From assembly GCA_030704615.1 (NCBI GenBank), contig CM060731.1, positions 62,478,756-62,542,755 on the forward strand: a stretch of 64,000 nt of DNA, written 5' to 3'. The translations under genes were made by a program, and so were the position numbers. Below are positions 44,895 through 56,000 of the stretch, piece after piece (position 1 is the stretch's first letter; each line of letters opens with the position of its first letter). Below the pieces are notes generated by a model. The model was not told the DNA's origin, ran no database searches, and worked only from the letters and a program-made list of their open reading frames with translations. This DNA is from Takakia lepidozioides (taxonomy: Eukaryota; Streptophyta; Takakiopsida; Takakiales; Takakiaceae).

Positions 44895-46104
44895 CTAGAG
44901 AGATCTTTTAAGTTTGACCTTCTCGAAGAAGTATTTAGACATCTTTTCTCCTTTTGCTAACCAGTTGATGCCCGCTTGCATACGCATTTTTTGCTCTTGC
45001 TTGAGCTGGAACATGTCAAGGTTTTGGCGGGCTTCCAGGTAGGTTTGGAAGGTATGGTCATCGCATGTGTTGTTTTCTATTTGTTTCTGACTTACATTCA
45101 GGCACTTTTTGAGGGCCAGAACGCGTTCCTTTTGGGCAGCTGATATATCTCTACTCATGTCCTGACTTGCCTTACATGCTGCTTGAAGCTTGAGGGTAAA
45201 TTTGATAATAGGGCAAGATATGTCGTTGGCTGTCTGTTTCCATGCTAGTTCCAGGCCTAACTTGAAAGAGGGGATGAGGAGATGTGAAGTGTTGAGCTTA
45301 TAGATACCTCTACCTCTCCTACTTTTACAGGGCATGGAGAGAGAGGCTGAAACAATGGCATGATCGAACCCATGAGCAATGGGTTCTTGCGGGTGACGGC
45401 TTGCTCCATTAGAGATTGAGAGTGAGATATATATTCTATCCAATGTGGCCATGCAGAGGTCCTGGAGGGTGCGGTTGTTTGTCCAAGTGAAGAAAGGGTT
45501 ATTCCTTCCCGGGGGGCTAGGATTTGAGTCAATTTCCGAAAGGCTATGTGATTGGATGAGAGAGAGCCAAGAGACCTCCTCATCAAGGTTAAGATGATGA
45601 GATGCCAAACCTCGTCTATCTTGGTTGTTGTCTACCATATTGAAATCTCCTGCCAGAATCCTGGAGTGGGCTACTGGTTGCGAGGACATTTTATGGTTGA
45701 TGAGAGCCCAGAGTTCAGCATGTTCTACGTAGGAGTTCGGAGCGTAAATGTTAACAAAGCCAAGAGGGTCAGGTTGGCTGGGAAGTTTGAGAGAGCAAAA
45801 CTGGACTCGACCTGGCTCCCAAACTTCCTCCCTGATGATGAACTGAAATAAGGAGGGTGCCAGGAGGATGGCAGTACCCCCCCTTGAGCCGACACGGGAA
45901 GGTTTCCAGAGGGCAGCAGATGCTGGCCAGAGTTGGTCAGAGAGGTTAGAGATTTTTGCTGGCAGAGCTTGTGTTCTTGGATGAACACGATAGTCTCCGT
46001 TCGTTGGAGAGGTGCCAACCAGGTGCGTAGCTTGATTTTTTTGTGTTTTCCTGGTCAGAGCCAATCCCCCTAATGTTCCACGAGTGAATACTAACCTGCA
46101 TCTT
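44895..46104 (-). pseudogene. LINE ORF2 apurinic-type endonuclease
   Basis: Starts with the L1 hallmark QVSIHSWNIRG (46104), then shifts frame at about 46064. Endonuclease motifs: GGTAILLAPS, FVNIYAPN, RILAGDFNMVDN, ATLDRIYIS and FDHAIVSASL (normally SDH). It nicks target DNA to start insertion. It ends with the linker INWLAKGEKMSKYFF that leads into RT. A stop after KRSL and a frame change separate it from RT. Confidence 0.85.
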
Positions 46105-47633
46105 GAGGTATAGACAGGCTGAGAGGGAATTTCTCAATTGATGGCCTGGTGTGAGAGTATTGGAACTTAGTTCTTTTGTCGGAGGGAAGAGGGGATGAGA
46201 CCCATTTGTAGTTGACAGGTGCTACTGGTGTGGGGTTACTAAGCTGTATGAACAGGACTTGGGTGAAAGGGTTGAGCGGTTGGTGATGGTGGCAGTCGTT
46301 GGGAAGGGTCAAGAAACGAGCCGAGGATATTGAGTCTGTATAGATTTTCGTGGGTGCCTCCGTGAGTTGGAGGAAGAACTCGGAAAGGAGGATAAGGCCA
46401 AGGGAAGTTGGCGTTTCTGGAGATAGGGTACCAACAGACATTTCTAAAGCTAAGTCGACGAGATTGACAGGGACCGCTATAGATGGTAAGACTTTGCTTG
46501 TTGAGCTGGCATCAGATTTAAGACACACAATTTTACACCTATTTTGCCAGGTAGAGAAGGGAGAGAACACCAAGAAGGGAATGGGGTGAAGGTAGAGGCT
46601 TACATGAAGAAGGGGTGACTGAGTGGGAAGGGGCGTGGGCGAGGGCAGTGAAAGCACATGCTGGACAGGGTTGCTTCTCAGCTGACGGGTGCTGCGATTC
46701 CGAGAGAGGAGATTTGTTAGGCTTGTCGTGGACATGTGTGCGCGAGCTGGGCTCCATTTACGCTTCTGGAGATAAGGGAGGGTCGGGGCCGATGGGGTTG
46801 TAAGAAGGCTGTTGCTGATCCGGGAGCCTTCGAAGCTCGATGGCCTCGTTCTGTTCACGAACCTCGGCTTCCGGCGTCGCGTGGAGGAGAGTGAATGAAG
46901 AATGGATGGTGTCTCTTGCTCGAATGGTTGCCAAGTTGGTGGTGGGGGGCTGGTCGAAGGGGGGGAGATGAATCCAGAGGCCCTTGCCTTGGGGGTGATT
47001 TCCGAGCAGCATTTTTTCCTCGATTAATGCTAGAATTTGGGTTGATGGAGTAAGATCCGAAACCAGGCCAGGATACTGTTCAACGTAGGCTCCCCAGGTG
47101 ATGACTGTGTGGGCCTGCAGTGAATAGTTGGGTGAGTACTTCAGAATAATGGACTGAATTCTCTCCCTAAGAGTGGGGATGGGGTCCCCATCGATAGGGC
47201 AGGTAGCCATGAAGTATCTCACGTCCGCCGTTGTGATCCAGTGTGACTCCAGAGCGATCCCTTGTGGGGCAATGGCAAGGAGTGCTGGTTGTGGTGTCCT
47301 TTGAAAAATGAGGGGAGTGATGCATGTTGCCTTTGGTGCAGACCCATGTAACAATTGCGAGCAGCTCCTCAGGGCCAAACTTGGAAATGACCGGAGCGTT
47401 GCACAGTTCCTAGCAATAACAGGGTTGATTGCAATTGTAGTTTTTCCTTCCTTTGGTGTAGTCCCTGATGATATCTGCCTTGTGTGGAAGTGTGCCGGGG
47501 GTTTGCTAGAGCTAGCCTTCGGGATAGAGTTGTGGGCTTGATCGGATCTGGGGCGGGGTGGTGGGGCAACTCCAGCCATTTGTGGATTTGGTGCTAATTC
47601 AGTAGCCGCCGCTTCTGCCCTCATGGGGTCCAC
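46091..47633 (-). pseudogene. LINE ORF1 downstream segments / inter-ORF region
   Basis: Two overlapping open segments (47633-46758 and 46858-46091) in different frames, rich in Pro and Ser. One contains a fairly conserved-looking stretch, KMLLGNHPQGKGLWIHLPPF. No named domain. They sit between the zinc-knuckle ORF1 and the endonuclease, so they are read as the C-terminal part of ORF1 plus a spacer. Confidence 0.45.
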
Positions 47634-48695
47634 ATGGTCTTTAAGCCTCTTTCCGGGGGGAGAGGAAGAAGATTGAGGTAGAAAGGAGTCCCAATTTCCT
47701 TGGTTGGGAAAGAGAGATCATTGAGTCTTTCTGCTTCTTTGTGGACTGCAGCTGCTGGGGCTGCCGCATCAGGGTCTTTTCGATTCGACTGGAATTGTTT
47801 TGATTTGAGATTGTGAGCCAGAGCATGTGCCTGAGAGCTGGGGGAGCCGTGCATGGAGGTTCTCTTGTGCTTAGCTTTTGGGCAGTTGACCCTCAGATGG
47901 CCGGTCTGGCCGCAAGTGTAGCAAGCGGAAGATGAAGTGTCTTCAGTGATTTTTACTGAGAAATAATTACCTTCCCTGTCAATTGGCAGACGAATAAATT
48001 CCGGCAGTATTGCATCAGCTGGCATTGAGACCACAATCTTTGCAAAACCCGTATCATGAATTTTCGATGCAATTGTTACTCCTCTCCACGCTGGATGTTT
48101 TTTGAGAGCCTTTGTGCACATCTCTGGATCAAAGATTGAGAGGCAGCCTAAGAAAACTCCAAAGTGATTGCCTATATCAGGTAGGCAGAAGAGATACTGA
48201 TCCGGGATATATGGAAGAGCTAGCTAAAATCCTGGGGGCCCATACTATCCCGTTACGGTTGCCCAGTGCCGCTGACCAGGGGAAAATATTAACGTTGAAT
48301 CCCAGGAGGTGTGGGTTCAATGAGAGGGCTCTATCCGCTGCTTCTTTTGTACCAAGCAGGATGGAATAGAAGCCTTTGCCCCTGGAGTGGCAAAACTGCT
48401 GCTTTATGTCCCCTGATCCCCCCAAGTGTTTGATTGCCCATTCTCTTGCTATATCCCTGTCCACTTTTTTTCCGGGGAAGTGCAGTAGCACTCCCAATCC
48501 CAGTATTTCGGTGACCATGTCATTGACGAAATCAAGGTCCACATCAACCAGTGGATCATTCTCGGACATTGCAAGCTGCAGAGCCGAGGGTGCTTCCGAT
48601 CGCTCCGGCATGGTGTCTGCTGCCCCTTCCATGATTCCATTGAAGCTGCTTTCCACACTGTGAGAGTTGCCAATGAACAGGCCCTCCAGCCTCAA
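47621..48695 (-). pseudogene. LINE ORF1 (RNA-binding gag-like protein)
   Basis: Two segments joined by a frame change near 48177: 48695-48177 and 48121-47621. The first has the DUF4283-like text GVLLHFPGKKVDRDIAREWAIKHLGG and KGFYSILLGTKEAADRALSLNP. The second has the CCHC knuckle CYTCGQTGHLRVNC and a basic tail. The same organisation and similar text occur in the + strand element at 52.7-53.7 kb, so the two belong to related LINE families. Confidence 0.8.
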
Positions 48696-49100
48696 TCCTC
48701 ATTACCTCTGAAGATAGGCATGACCTGGAATCTTTGTGGATCACCAATCAAGATGTGTTAAGTTTTATTGAAAAGTGCCCCCCCAACAGCAACCCGCAAT
48801 GCATGCTCATGGCCAAGATCCAGGACTTCTTTGCCAACCATCTACCATGCTATCTCATTGCCCCCTCCTCTGTCGTCACCTGGGGGTTGCACTGATGCAG
48901 TGGGCGAGTAATTTGGACTGGGAAGTGCGACGAGGAGGGATCGTGAAGGTGGAGCTGGGGAGGTCGCTCCACTGTCGATGCCAATTTGGTTTGCGCCTGG
49001 TGCGCCCCGTTCCCGAAGAGGGTTGTGATTTGCGAGAGACTGGAAGTCGAGTGTAGTTGTGTTGTCGGCCTTTAGCCGCTCCCATACGGCTACTGCTTGG

Positions 49101-49670
49101 GTAAGGGTCATGGAGAAGGATGGTGACAATACCAAGTTGACAGGGATTAGTACAAGAGGCAGATCTGCAAAAGGCAGATCTTCCAGCAGGCTTTGGGGAC
49201 AGAAGAGAGATGATGTTGATTGAAGCTAACGGGGAGAGATGCAAGTCAGTGGTGTATTGAACGACAAGGAGCGTGAGGGAGAGGTGAGGTAGAGGAGACG
49301 ATGAAAGAGAGGGAACAATGCTGAGGAGGGGTATCAAGAGCGCTTGAATGGGGTAGAGTTGCCGTAGCTTGCAGAGGTTGTCGGCTGCCTATTAGTGAGA
49401 GATGAATGAGGGAGGTTTGGGCCTGTGGGGGAGAGGGAATCCTGAGTGTACAGCTGCTTGGGCGGCTGGAGTTATGAAGGTGATAATAAGCAAGCTTTGA
49501 TGAAAGCTTCAGAGGTGGTCGGGGTGGGATGAAGGGAGAAAGTTCATCCTCTCTTTGTGGGGCAAGAGAGTGGTGAGACAGAGGCGAACGCATGGAACCT
49601 TTCTTCTCACATTCATGCCCTCTTGCAATGTGAACTCTCTCCTTGCTTCTTGTTGTCCTGACAACATGAA

Positions 49671-49713
<43 letters not shown>

Positions 49714-50480
49714 AACCTTTGCTATGGCTGGTCCTAGATATCTCTTAAGATAATTAGAAGGACATAACCTAGCCATCCCTAAGATGCAACATTTACCCTG
49801 AGCAGTACACTAATTAGGGTTAGTAATAACTCTTAGTGTATAACACTTTAAAATAGGGAGATGATGGCAAAGGGAAAATAGAGCCATGTGAAGCTGTCGG
49901 ACTCGTTACTCTTTAGAGTTTTGAAGCTACATTGACCGTTGTTACGGGCAGCCTTGCTTTTATGAGCAGCAAAACTCAGAGCTATGGGATGAATTGGGTC
50001 CTGAAGTACAAGGAGCCGAGAGCAGGAAGTATCATTCACTCTTTGTCTTGCAATTGTCCTCTCCTGCACAAGTGGATACTCGTACCTCAAGGTCCTTACA
50101 GGATATGGCACGAATGTAGGTAGTACGTCGTGAGGTGCACTGTGTTTAGAAGCAGGTTGTGACGTATTGACAAGCATGGATGGCATGAATGAAAGGACGC
50201 TGTATGGGACAGGGTTCAGAACCGGGCTGAGACAAAGAGCATTCGTTTTAGAGTTTTGATATTTCTCTTATCTGAGAAAGGTAGGCGTCTGGGGGCAGTG
50301 TATTGAGAGCTTGAGGGATCAAAGATGCAGATTTCTCTTCGAAGAGACGATGGTGGGAAAGGATCCGTTGGGCTTCTCTCACCTTCACTCTCTCTCTCAC
50401 CGCGAAACGCGGAGCTACATCGCGCCCCCCGGTCTCTCCCTGATTTTCTTAAAATCATAATATTGTAGACAAACAACTAA
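49101..50480. other. Possible LINE 5' region and flank
   Basis: No supported gene. Contains a 38-base CT/GA microsatellite (49676-49713). Open frames across it are low-complexity artefacts. Confidence 0.35.
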
Positions 50481-50560
50481 ATTTGAATAATACCGATTTT
50501 TGACAATAATTGATCATCTAAATTGGTTGCGATCTACATCTACCTATGTATCAATGTCTG

Positions 50561-50596
<36 letters not shown>

Positions 50597-52281
50597 ACAT
50601 TAAATTATCTTGCAAAAAACAATTTAGAAATTAGCTTTAACATGAAGAGGAGTACAAATGGACAATTCTCCGACTCTCGGACATCAAGTTCTTCTGCGAA
50701 AAATGAGTGCCCAGTTGGCAGGTTTCAGGTGTGCATTACCTACTTTGTTTAGTCATAATATCTAAGATAACATAATGGTAAGTGCAATTGAGCATCAATA
50801 CATACGACATTAACATTAATGATGGTCAGTTGTGTTTAGCAATCAACATTCTAAGCGATCTAGGAGCAACTAACATATATCATGATCAAGATTAATTACT
50901 TTGGCAAGATTGTGGAAGATTTGAACAATCACACATTACTACTTCATTAACAATCAATCAATATTGATAGCATGCGCCATAGTTGATCTATATCGCTTAA
51001 ATATGCATCAGGTTTGGTATGCAAAAATTTAACCTTAAGCATGAGTAGAAAATTCATCAAATTGATTTTTTCCAGAATGTAAACAGAATATAAACAACAT
51101 AGAATTGTCATTGAATAAATTCTTAAGATCAGATATATTCATTCATATGTCATATGTCCAGAATTAAAATTAGAAGCCCCCATTCCCTTCTATTTTCCTT
51201 TGCCACCTTTGGATTTAGGCTCTTTGGTTTCCACTTCTTAAATGTGATTAAATGTACTTGTCTTAGTCTTAGTCCATTCGGCCCTTTCTTATTGGCCGCA
51301 TAGGCTGTTGTTAATGTCCTTCACATGTTCTGTCCTTCGGAATATATTCTCTCTGTCCTATCCTGGGGTCCATCCTTCACCAAATCTGGTGTATTTGCTT
51401 TATTTCCCCTTTGGGGTTTAATTTTCCCCCCTCTATAGTAAAAATAAAATTTTGAGGTCCACTGTCCCCTCTTAAAAAACAAATGAATGGTACATGCGAG
51501 CCCTGCCCCTCATCATCTCAAAGTAAGGTTTATGTTCCAAATAATGGTGTTAGTCTTCCGGTCCTGTCAATTTCGGATCAATCTAAACCATACAATTGAG
51601 TCTATAGCCTTGAATCCATCCTAGTCAGTGTTCCAAACTAATTTTCATGCAAAGAATGCAAAGATTAAATTTGTTGTTATTACCCACATGTCACTCATTC
51701 TATAAAATGCCCATGTGTTGGTGTCACTGTGTCATTTACTACTATGACCCACTGCTACTGCCTATGCATTTTTTTAAACTTACGCGAACATCAAAATCGA
51801 TGTATTCCATCCTTCCAGCAACATCAGTCCCGTGAAAAGCTGGTCCGTGACAAGCGGGGAGAAACCATTGCGTAGTCCCTGCCGGAGGGCACAACCGATA
51901 AATTAAAATGAAATCAATATTACTTCCAAAGGAAGGATGAAGATGTAAAGAAATTGGGGTGTTTATGTTTTTAAATACAATCATCGTATATAGTGGAAAC
52001 GGTTTATTTGGTTTACCCTAGATTTAGCCTAGGGTTTCAGTACGTATGTTATTTTTATGGTTTTTTTTCTTCACTAACTCACAAATGGTGCATTGTTTTG
52101 GCACTATTATTATTTCAATAGATAATTAATATCGATTTTTTATCCAATTAATCTTTCCCTTTTATTTGATTACCAGCTCTACTCATGTAGTAAACATATA
52201 TTGTGTAAAACATAAGATAGACTGTTAGTACTATTATTTAAACATGGTGTGTTATTTAATAATATGTATATGTATGAGTGA

Positions 52282-52312
<31 letters not shown>

Positions 52313-52576
52313 CTGAAGCCGGTGTAACTTCGCCTCACGGCTACTGCTCCATTTCGGGGGTGGGCCCTATAATACGTATATCATATCCAATATCGACATC
52401 ACACAAAATAGGCCCATAAGTACAAAACATGTTGCTACAATTACTCATGAGCAAATAACCTTGCTAATTTTTTAATATAAATATATTCTCTCAATCTATA
52501 GAGTTTAATTTAAAATAAAATAAATAGAGTCAAACATAAAAATACATACTACCCACTATTCAAAATAGAAGCACTA
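50481..52576. other. Gene-free AT-rich DNA
   Basis: No gene recognised. Contains a TA microsatellite (50566-50593), a GA microsatellite (52281-52309) and, immediately after it, the second copy of the dispersed repeat (52305-52372). Confidence 0.45.
52305..52372 (+). repeat. Dispersed repeat, copy 2
   Basis: GAAGCCGGTGTAACT, CGGCTACTGCTCC and TTTCGGGGGTGGGCCCTATA match the reverse complement of 39775-39850 with scattered substitutions. Family not recognised. Confidence 0.5.
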
Positions 52577-52707
52577 ATATATTCAAGAAGGTGTCTTCTT
52601 CATTCTAGATTTCACTCGCGTTTTTTTTTTTTTTCCGTCTTGGTTTTGTGTGTGGCTGTCTGTGGCTTAGAGTTTTGAAACATTGAGCTTCTCTCGGTCC
52701 GTTTGTT

Positions 52708-53772
52708 ATGGCATATCGTGGAGAGTCCTCAAGAAGACGTGGAAGAGGAGGCTCTTTCTTCAGAGGCAGAGGGCGAGGTCGCAACTGGAGTTTCCAGCAT
52801 GGCTCCTCTGAGGATACGTCCTCCTCATTTCCTTCTTTGCTAGGCAGAGGCCCTGTCCAAGTTAACTCTTCGGCGCCCTGTCCAAGTTCGTTCTCCGCCT
52901 GGGCTTGTGGATATTGTTTCTTGGCCAGACTCGGCGGTCATGGTCGAGGAGGGAGACAAGGTCTGGCAGCTAAACATGGATACTATCAGGGGTCAAACCT
53001 CTAAGATGCAGAGTAGAGGAGTTCTACTGCATTTCCCTGGTAAATTGAAATATCGCAATTGGGTGCGAGAGTGGGTAATCGAGCATCTGGGGGGCGATGG
53101 ACAGCTTAACCAACTTTTTTGCATGCCAATGGGCAGAGGATTGTTTGCTGTGATGTTTGAGTCTCAGGTAGCTACGGCCAAGGCGTTGGCCTTCAATCCA
53201 CACATGTCTCGACACAAGGTGCACATATTTCCATGTTCCCAAGACTGGGGACATAAGAATGGAGTTACATGTCGCTCCCGCACCATTTCGCTCCCGTATC
53301 TTCCTTGCCAATATTTGGATTCACTCCCTGAGATCGGGGCTGGGTTTAGAGACTACTTAGGTTGTCTCAGTGTCTTTGATCCGGAAGCGAGTAACGCTAT
53401 GGTGGCCGAGATGACAGGTTGGGGTCCTTTGTCGAACATCAGCCTCATTGGAGACACTGGAGCTCCTAAGATTGTGGTATTAATGCCTGAGTGGGCTGCA
53501 GTCCCAAAAGTGATCAAGTTGCCCTCCTGGTTTGCCCTTTCATCTCTGTGGCAGTGTTCGAGGAGCAACTTTATATGGTTTGCCAGGCCTGCAATGGTGT
53601 TGGGCATTTTAAGGCAGATTGCCTTGTGATTAAAAGGAAACAAGAGGCCAGTGAGGTGGAGACTGTTCCTATGGTTCCGATGGTTCAAGTGTCAATTCCT
53701 TCCCATTCTCTCTTAACATCTCCAAGGCTTCTCCCTCCTCCCCAATGCTCACCCTGGCTATCACGCATCTAG
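52708..53772 (+). pseudogene. ORF1 of the half-LINE
   Basis: Begins at ATG 52708 with an RG-rich, RNA-binding-like N terminus (RRRGRGGSFFRGRGRGRNW). After one frame change (about 52905) it continues with GVLLHFPGKLKYRNWVREWVIEHLGGDG, clearly related to the minus-strand LINE ORF1 at 48.5 kb. After another (about 53560) it reaches the CCHC knuckle CQACNGVGHFKADC. At least two frame changes, so not functional. Confidence 0.78.
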
Positions 53773-54719
53773 CTGTCTCTTCTTCTTCTCCTGAGGGTCA
53801 GGCAAAAAAGAAACTATGTACTCCCAACCTCTCTCCTGCACGGGCTAGAGTAGTTCGTAGAGATGGGAGTATGGTTTCCCCGGGGGCGGCTAAAGTAGCG
53901 CTTATTCAAAAATGCTATCCTTCCTCTGGTTTTCTCTATCGACCGGTATTGGGACTCACCCTCGAGCTTCAATGATAACGTGGCAGCAAGATGTCTTCGT
54001 CTTCATTCTTTCAATCATCTTTGCCTCGCTTCGCCAATGCTTAGGTCACACATGACGGCTTGTTGGAGTTTTCAGATCCATCTCAGGAGGTGCAGTTGAT
54101 CGTGACAAAAATTCAGTCTCTTTTCTTGGCGGAGGTCACTTACCTGTCTCTCCAATCTGGTTCCCATGCTCACTTTGGATCTTACCTGACGGATAATTGC
54201 AAACATTCCTCTTTCTCAACAGTCCAAGTGCTGGTGGTCCTTGAGCACAAGGATGTTCTGACTGATGACAGCTGGGGAGGTTGTTGGTCGAATGGTAGTG
54301 TTATCCCCAATGACTGTGGAGCTAACATGGATTTTGAAGAGCAGGACTCGGCCACCTCGGCTTTGGTGGCTGCTTGTTTGATCATTCAGGCCATCCTTGA
54401 GAAGAAGGAGCAAGCTCGCAGATCCTTAAAGGGTAAGCAAGTACTTGTGGATGATGGGTGTGAAGAGCTTAGCTCTCAGGGAGAAATTGGTGCTCATCTA
54501 CTAAGGACAGTTTGCCCCCCTACCCCTGTTCTCCCCAGGCTTTGGTTCCATTTGGTCTACCTTCTCCCCTGTACGCAGATGTTCTGAGGGAAGGAAGACA
54601 GCTCTACTCGAGCAGTTTGATGAAGAACGAGCTCACCTTGGAATTCTGTGCAAACGCAAGGGAGACACAATCTCATGGACACCAAGACCTCCAATCGACT
54701 GGGGACTCTCCTAGTACTT
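53745..54719 (+). pseudogene. Downstream coding-like region of the half-LINE
   Basis: Open segments 53745-53975 and 54060-54587, plus a tail to about 54719 in another frame (AHLGILCKRKGDTISW). There is a helical stretch, ALVAACLIIQAILEKKEQARRSLKGK. No family recognised. It is probably the degenerate C-terminal part of ORF1. The remaining 54720-55435 is T-rich 3' UTR. Confidence 0.35.
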
Positions 54720-56000
54720 AGGCTTTACCGGGATTCCTTGATGATCGGGACATTAATTGGAGGCACAGGAAAAATCGAGACTCTAAAGCTTGAGCCCATC
54801 TCAACTTCGAATCGCTCAGGCCAGGTGTCTGCCTCTGGGCATGGCCAGCTATGGTTTTGCCTCTGATTTACTTTCCAGATGTTGTTGTATGGCTCTTCTT
54901 TTGTAGGTTATAAGGCTGTCGTCAGTTTTCAGATATACACCAGATGAAGATAGGCCCTCTAGGCAGCTTTTAGCTCTCTTTCGGAGTTCAATTTTTTGCT
55001 CCTCTAGGCTAGCCGTGCAGGTCTGGAGCCCTTTCATTTCCTCTGCGGCTTTGTTTAAATTCCCATAGTGGTATGGCTGCTAGCCCTTCTTGCCTCTCTT
55101 GTTGGACCCTATTGGGGCCTCATTCTCTTCTTTCTTATAAACCAGTTTAGGGGCTAGAGCTGGACTCTGTTTTCTGTTTCTCCAGAAGATGCAGCTCTTC
55201 TGGTCCTTAGGTTGTTACTCTCTTCTTGTTAGGCAGTATGGCTTATAGCTCGCTGGATTCCCGGTAAGCCATTTATGTGATTAGAGCTTAGCCCTAGGTG
55301 GTTGGTTCAAGGGTGCTACCCGATCGCTTGCGATGCATAGGCGATGCATGCCTCATGGCTGCCTATCTTGGTTATTTTTTCCAAGACACCTTTTATTTAA
55401 TATGAATTAAAGGGCCTCCGTCCCCTTTGTTATATATATATATATTCAAGAAACATTAACAAATTGAAAGTTTTATTAAGGTTGACATAGTATGTGATTG
55501 CGCAAGGCTTATGTCTTATAATGATTTTCTTGTTCACATATTGACTGATAGTTACAGGTTATACAATATTTATACATATATGTACATATATACAACTTAA
55601 AAAACAAAATCTGTTTTGTCTAGTAATATGTAATTAAAAAAAAATCTATATATGATTTCTTCTCAAAATAATCTCTTAATAAATTGCATATGCCTCATAT
55701 GCCTCATTGTATACACATAAAGCAAATGGGAAATACATGGTTACAATAAACATCTGTTATTTTAGATTATCATTGATATATTTGCGATTTCACACATCCA
55801 GGCTTAGTTACTAAGAAATCTTGCATGTCACTAAAACTTTTGATGCTTATAGAATTTGGGGTGAATAAATGTGAATGATATATATCTATACATATTTTTA
55901 TCTATATATATAATCATTTATTTAAATAATATCCTAGATGTATCAGTAAAATATTATTGTAATATATATAAATAAAACTTATTTATACAATTATTTCATC

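Larger units (their letters stand above)
41335..49100 (-). mobile_element. L1-type LINE, long but decayed copy
   Basis: Minus-strand non-LTR retrotransposon with ORF1 (47621-48695 plus downstream segments), ORF2 endonuclease and RT (43540-46104), a C-terminal zinc region and a 3' tail with AATAAAGCTTTGAGG and an A-rich end (41335-41440). The 5' end is not defined: sequence up to about 49730, including a GA microsatellite (49676-49713), may be its 5' UTR. Several frame changes and stops make it inactive. Confidence 0.8.
52577..55452 (+). mobile_element. Non-autonomous LINE carrying ORF1 only, with target site duplication
   Basis: Flanked by a 13-bp direct repeat, ATATATTCAAGAA, at 52577-52589 and 55440-55452, which marks complete 5' and 3' ends of an insertion of about 2,850 bp. 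The 3' end has the plant L1 signature (TTTATTTAATATGAATTAAAGGGCC then a TA-rich tail). It carries a decayed ORF1 and an uncharacterised downstream part, but no endonuclease or reverse transcriptase text in any frame. It is analogous to mammalian half-LINEs (HAL1). Confidence 0.7.

Noticed and set aside
49660-49776. Arg/Glu-repeat protein across the GA microsatellite
   Set aside because: Product of the simple repeat, with no conserved sequence on either side.
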